This document shows positions 61,032 to 64,000 of a DNA stretch of 64,000 bases, in pieces. The notes under the pieces are model-generated. The model was not told the DNA's origin. It did no database searches and saw only the letters and a list, made by a program, of their open reading frames with translations. Positions within the stretch are counted from its first letter, which is position 1. Each line of letters opens with the position of its first letter. Source of the DNA: Gudongella sp049310905 (GTDB taxonomy: Bacteria > Bacillota > Clostridia > Tissierellales > Tissierellaceae); assembly GCF_049310905.1 (NCBI RefSeq), contig NZ_JBMEMN010000011.1:6105-70104 (forward strand), written 5' to 3'. The translations under genes and the position numbers were made by a program.

Positions 61032-62495
61032 ATGACAAATATAGATTCAGGATTTAACTTAGAAAACACGTATATTACTTTACCAGAGTTTTTTTACTCA
61101 AAAATAAAAACTCAAGCAATTAGTGACCCTATGATTACTATATTAAATGAAAAACTAGCTAAGGATTTGGGGCTTGAAGTTAATTATCTAAAATCCAAAG
61201 ATGGAATAGATATTTTAGCAGGTAATAAAATACCAGAGAATTCAACGGCCATAGCTCAAGCTTATTCAGGACATCAATTTGGTCATTTTACAATGCTTGG
61301 AGATGGACGAGCCTTGCTTATTGGTGAACATATAAGGCCAAATGGTGAACGTTTTGATATTCAGTTAAAAGGCTCGGGGAAAACTCCCTATTCCAGAGGT
61401 GGTGATGGTAGGGCGGCCCTTGGACCAATGTTAAGGGAGTATATTATCAGTGAAGCTATGTATCATCTAGGGATACCTACGGCAAGAAGTTTGGCTGTGG
61501 TTAAGACTGAAGATAAAATTTATAGAGGCAAACAAATCAATGCAGCTGTTTTAACCAGGGTAGCCAAAAGTCATATCAGAGTTGGAACATTTGAATATGC
61601 TGCAAAGTATGGAAATTCAGAAGATACTAAGACATTGGCAGATTATACGATAAAAAGACATTACCCAAATCTTATGCTTAAAGAAAATCCATATATTGAA
61701 CTTCTAAGACAAGTAACAAACACTCAGGCAAAATTAATTGCTAAATGGCAGCTTGTTGGCTTTATCCATGGAGTTATGAATACAGATAATATGAGCATTG
61801 CAGGTGAAACTATAGATTATGGTCCTTGTGCTTATATCGATGTTTATAACCCAGAAACTAAGTTTAGCTCAATAGACCATCAAGGGAGATACGCCTTTGG
61901 AAATCAGCCTAAAATTGGACTTTGGAATCTTTCAAGATTTGCTGAAACCATTCTGCCATTGCTAGATTCTAATACAGATAAGGCAATAAAAATTGCAAAA
62001 GATGTTCTTGGAGATTTCGGTAACCACTATGAAAGTAACTACTATTCTGGCATGGCAAGAAAACTAGGACTTTTCAGATACAAAAGTTCTTATAAAGATC
62101 TCATTGATACTTTACTTGATTCCATGACAAAGCATAAGGTAGATTATACAAACTTTTTTTTAGGCCTAACATATAGCGAGAATTTTGAATTGGAGTTTTA
62201 TAAAACAAAAGATTTTAAAGATTGGGAAAGAGAATATACATTAAGATTAAAAACTCAAGAGCAAACAGATGAGCAGAGTAAAGAGTTAATGAAAAAATCA
62301 AACCCTCTTTTGATTCCAAGAAACTACCTTGTTGAAGAAGCTTTAGAAAGTGCTGTAGAAAATAATGACATTAGCAAACTAAATGAATTATTACAAGGAC
62401 TAAAAAATCCTTATGAGATCAGTATGGTAGATAAGAAATTTATGAAAATACCACAAGCTCGATCAATTCCTTATAAAACTTACTGTGGCACGTAA
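61032..62495 (+). CDS. selO: SelO/YdiU protein adenylyltransferase (AMPylator pseudokinase)
   Basis: 487 residues, kinase-like fold binding ATP in flipped orientation to AMPylate protein Ser/Thr/Tyr. Visible: QAYSGHQFGHFTMLGDGRA, LKGSGKTPYSRGGDGRAALG, HIRVGTFEYAAKYG, HGVMNTDNMSIAGETIDYG. A Cys in YGPCAYIDVYNP and the third-last residue Cys (TYCGT end) parallel the disulfide pair of E. coli SelO and the selenocysteine position of the vertebrate protein. AAGGAGAAG precedes ATG 61032. The gene is more AT-rich than its neighbours and uses both CGN and AGR arginine codons, suggesting separate acquisition. It is transcribed alone. Confidence 0.93.
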   Translation: MTNIDSGFNLENTYITLPEFFYSKIKTQAISDPMITILNEKLAKDLGLEVNYLKSKDGIDILAGNKIPENSTAIAQAYSGHQFGHFTMLGDGRALLIGEHIRPNGERFDIQLKGSGKTPYSRGGDGRAALGPMLREYIISEAMYHLGIPTARSLAVVKTEDKIYRGKQINAAVLTRVAKSHIRVGTFEYAAKYGNSEDTKTLADYTIKRHYPNLMLKENPYIELLRQVTNTQAKLIAKWQLVGFIHGVMNTDNMSIAGETIDYGPCAYIDVYNPETKFSSIDHQGRYAFGNQPKIGLWNLSRFAETILPLLDSNTDKAIKIAKDVLGDFGNHYESNYYSGMARKLGLFRYKSSYKDLIDTLLDSMTKHKVDYTNFFLGLTYSENFELEFYKTKDFKDWEREYTLRLKTQEQTDEQSKELMKKSNPLLIPRNYLVEEALESAVENNDISKLNELLQGLKNPYEISMVDKKFMKIPQARSIPYKTYCGT

Positions 62496-62552
62496 AGGTC
62501 TCGGTTTTAAAAAGCATAAAATTAATTACTCTATATTGTATGGAGGTAATCT

Positions 62553-63755
62553 ATGAAAATATTGCACATAACAAGTCAATACCCTGGAAAGACCGGAAGC
62601 GGAACCTATCTTAAGGCCATGATAACTGAAGCTCATAAGAATGGATACAGACAGGGACTTCTGGGAGCTGTCCAGGAAGGCCTGGATTACGACAATCCTA
62701 TCCTTGAATACCTGGATATGATCCACTTCAACACTACTGAAATTCCATTCCCCATAATGGGGATGAGCGACAAGATGCCATACAGAAGCAGCGTGTACAA
62801 GGATATGAGCATTGAAGATATCGACAGATGGGAAAATGAATTCACAAGAAAGTTTGAAGATGCGGTAGAGAGCTTTAATCCTGATGTCATTTTGTCCCAC
62901 CACCTTTGGCTCGGGACATCCGTTGTAGCCAAGCTATCAAGAGACATACCTGTATATGGAATATGCCATGGAACAGATATAAGACAGTTCCTTAAGATAA
63001 ACAGGCTGGCGGAAAGGGTTGCAAAAGAGCTGCATGCACTGGAAGGTGTATTTGCGCTGACAGTAGATCAGAAAACAACAATAGAAAGACTTTATAATAT
63101 ACCATTTGAGAAAATTCATCTGGCAGGGGGAGGTTACGACGAAAATATATTCTATCCTCCTGAAAACAAGAAGATCTCGGACAGGGCAAGACTTGTATAT
63201 GCAGGAAAGCTAAGCCATGCAAAGGGACTGATTCCGCTACTCGATGCATATGAAAATCTTCAGCGCATCCACCCCGTGGATCTAACCATGGCTGGAAGTG
63301 GCCAGGGCGAAGAAAAGGAAGAGATTTACAAACGGGGCAATGAATTGGGGGTTAAGTTCACTGGAGCCTTGAGCCAGGTGGAACTGGCTGATCTTTTCAG
63401 AGAGTCTGATATCTTTGTATTGCCATCATACTACGAAGGTCTTCCGCTTGTAACAATGGAGGCACTCGCATGCGGTCTTATGGTTGTAACAACAGACATA
63501 CCTGGATTAAAAAGCTATATGGGAGAGAAACTCGCAACATCAGGATTGGTAAGTTTCGTTAAACTCCCGAGAATGATGGATGTAGATACACCACTTCATG
63601 ACGATTACAATCAATTTGTTTTTAATTTGAAAAAAACATTGGATATACAGATTAATAATCATCATGACGGGTATAATAATGTTGCACCCTTTAAAAGGGA
63701 AGTTGAAAAGCTATCATGGAAGGGAGTCTTTGAAAGAATAAGTAATGCCTTTTAA
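62553..63755 (+). CDS. Glycosyltransferase family 4 (GT-B fold)
   Basis: 400 residues. N-terminal acceptor domain starts MKILHITSQYPGKTGSGTYL; the C-terminal donor domain has LVYAGKLSHAKGLIPLLDAY, GSGQGEEKEEIYKRG and the E-x7-E motif region PSYYEGLPLVTMEALACG. It transfers a sugar from an NDP donor to a glycan, lipid or small molecule; no acceptor or donor genes adjoin it. TGGAGGTAAT precedes ATG 62553. It is the last protein gene before the rRNA operon. Confidence 0.9.
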   Translation: MKILHITSQYPGKTGSGTYLKAMITEAHKNGYRQGLLGAVQEGLDYDNPILEYLDMIHFNTTEIPFPIMGMSDKMPYRSSVYKDMSIEDIDRWENEFTRKFEDAVESFNPDVILSHHLWLGTSVVAKLSRDIPVYGICHGTDIRQFLKINRLAERVAKELHALEGVFALTVDQKTTIERLYNIPFEKIHLAGGGYDENIFYPPENKKISDRARLVYAGKLSHAKGLIPLLDAYENLQRIHPVDLTMAGSGQGEEKEEIYKRGNELGVKFTGALSQVELADLFRESDIFVLPSYYEGLPLVTMEALACGLMVVTTDIPGLKSYMGEKLATSGLVSFVKLPRMMDVDTPLHDDYNQFVFNLKKTLDIQINNHHDGYNNVAPFKREVEKLSWKGVFERISNAF

Positions 63756-63768
63756 ATTGACATTTTCC

Positions 63769-63797
63769 TTGACAACCTTTTCATTAAAGGGTATTAT
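63769..63797 (+). promoter_or_regulatory. Upstream (P1) promoter of the rRNA operon
   Basis: TTGACA (63769-63774), 17 bases, TATTAT (63792-63797). Another TTGACA lies at 63757-63762. Confidence 0.6.
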
Positions 63798-63864
63798 ATA
63801 AAAGCTGACTCTTTTGAGAAGGACATTAACAGAAAAGACAATAAAAAAACTTCAAAAAAAGATG

Positions 63865-63896
63865 TTGACGCAGGGTTAGTATACATGGTATACTAA
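63865..63896 (+). promoter_or_regulatory. Downstream (P2) promoter of the rRNA operon, with palindrome
   Basis: TTGACG (63865-63870), 18 bases, TATACT (63889-63894). A perfect inverted repeat TTAGTATAC-ATG-GTATACTAA (63876-63896) covers the spacer and the -10. Confidence 0.75.
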
Positions 63897-64000
63897 TCAA
63901 GTCGCCTCGAGAGAGGACGGCGCTGAACCTAGATAACTAAACAGTTGTGAGAACTTTGAATAAACCAAGAATCAATTTTTTAAAAACAAATAATATTGAG
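63897..64000 (+). other. Leader of an rRNA operon; 16S gene begins at the window edge
   Basis: The leader reads CTGAACCTAGATAACTAAAC and then AATAAACCAAGAATCAA, which resembles pre-16S leaders of clostridia (tail of the boxA/antitermination and RNase III region). The final bases ATATTGAG fit the start of the 16S sequence, which commonly goes on AGTTTGATCC. The gene itself is outside the window. Confidence 0.75.

Noticed and set aside
1..64000. CRISPR arrays, insertion sequences, prophage genes and tRNA genes.
   Set aside because: I looked for spaced direct repeats, transposase or integrase motifs and cloverleaf/TTCGA signatures and saw none that I could support.

Overview
The window reads as chromosome of a low-GC, Gram-positive, strictly anaerobic bacterium, most likely a Clostridia/Tissierellia-type amino-acid and organic-acid fermenter. 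Evidence: Shine-Dalgarno sites of the AGGAGG type before nearly every gene, many TTG/GTG starts, arginine written almost only as AGA/AGG, a T-box leader, the Firmicutes spoVG-glmU-prs-pth-mfd-murJ-mazG-rqcP-divIC-yabR-tilS-hpt-ftsH neighbourhood, a tungsten-type aldehyde:ferredoxin oxidoreductase, a superoxide reductase and a sodium-pumping methylmalonyl-CoA decarboxylase. I cannot name a species.

Layout. 1-1149: a MATE exporter cut by the window edge. 1352-5465: a sigma-54 activator, then two palindromic activator sites and a textbook sigma-54 promoter in front of an aldehyde:ferredoxin oxidoreductase and a MoaD-like protein. 5571-8441: glycerol kinase, a MobA-like nucleotidyltransferase and a YfiH-family protein. 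8828-12906: a membrane transporter-like protein, an OsmC protein and two M20 amidohydrolases. 13142-16635: a two-component system and a membrane-anchored alpha/beta hydrolase with foreign-looking codon use and a clear three-repeat response-regulator site. 16788-20528 (minus strand): a GAF/PucR-type regulator, tyrS under a T-box, and superoxide reductase. 20652-26729: rRNA methyltransferase, cobalamin adenosyltransferase, PAS-SpoIIE phosphatase, pgi, a crotonase and a 3-hydroxyacyl-CoA dehydrogenase. 26741-27937: a yybP-ykoY (manganese) riboswitch ahead of a CaCA cation exchanger. 27981-29381: murC on the minus strand.

29537-46092 is the conserved housekeeping cluster, starting with a sigma-H-type promoter at spoVG. 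The sporulation genes that usually sit inside it (spoVT, yabP, yabQ, spoIIE) are missing. 46190-54560 carries an orphan beta-keto acid cleavage enzyme and then a complete propionate module: two-subunit B12-dependent methylmalonyl-CoA mutase, its GTPase chaperone, epimerase, and the four subunits of the Na+-translocating methylmalonyl-CoA decarboxylase, interrupted by an unexplained 362-nt non-coding stretch. Together these would turn succinyl-CoA into propionyl-CoA plus CO2 while exporting Na+; the cobalamin adenosyltransferase at 21798 would make the needed cofactor. 54654-63755: P1 peptidase, a pantothenate-type ECF S component with coaX, dusB, greA, a lysyl-tRNA synthetase carrying an extra C-terminal tRNA-binding domain, SelO and a glycosyltransferase. 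The last 250 bases look like the tandem promoters and leader of an rRNA operon whose 16S gene starts just past the edge.

The most notable signals are the sigma-54/activator circuit at the oxidoreductase, the Mn riboswitch on a CaCA exchanger, the LysRS fusion, the selective absence of sporulation genes, the response-regulator triple repeat, a dehydrogenase with an NADP-like binding loop, and the non-coding gap in the decarboxylase operon.
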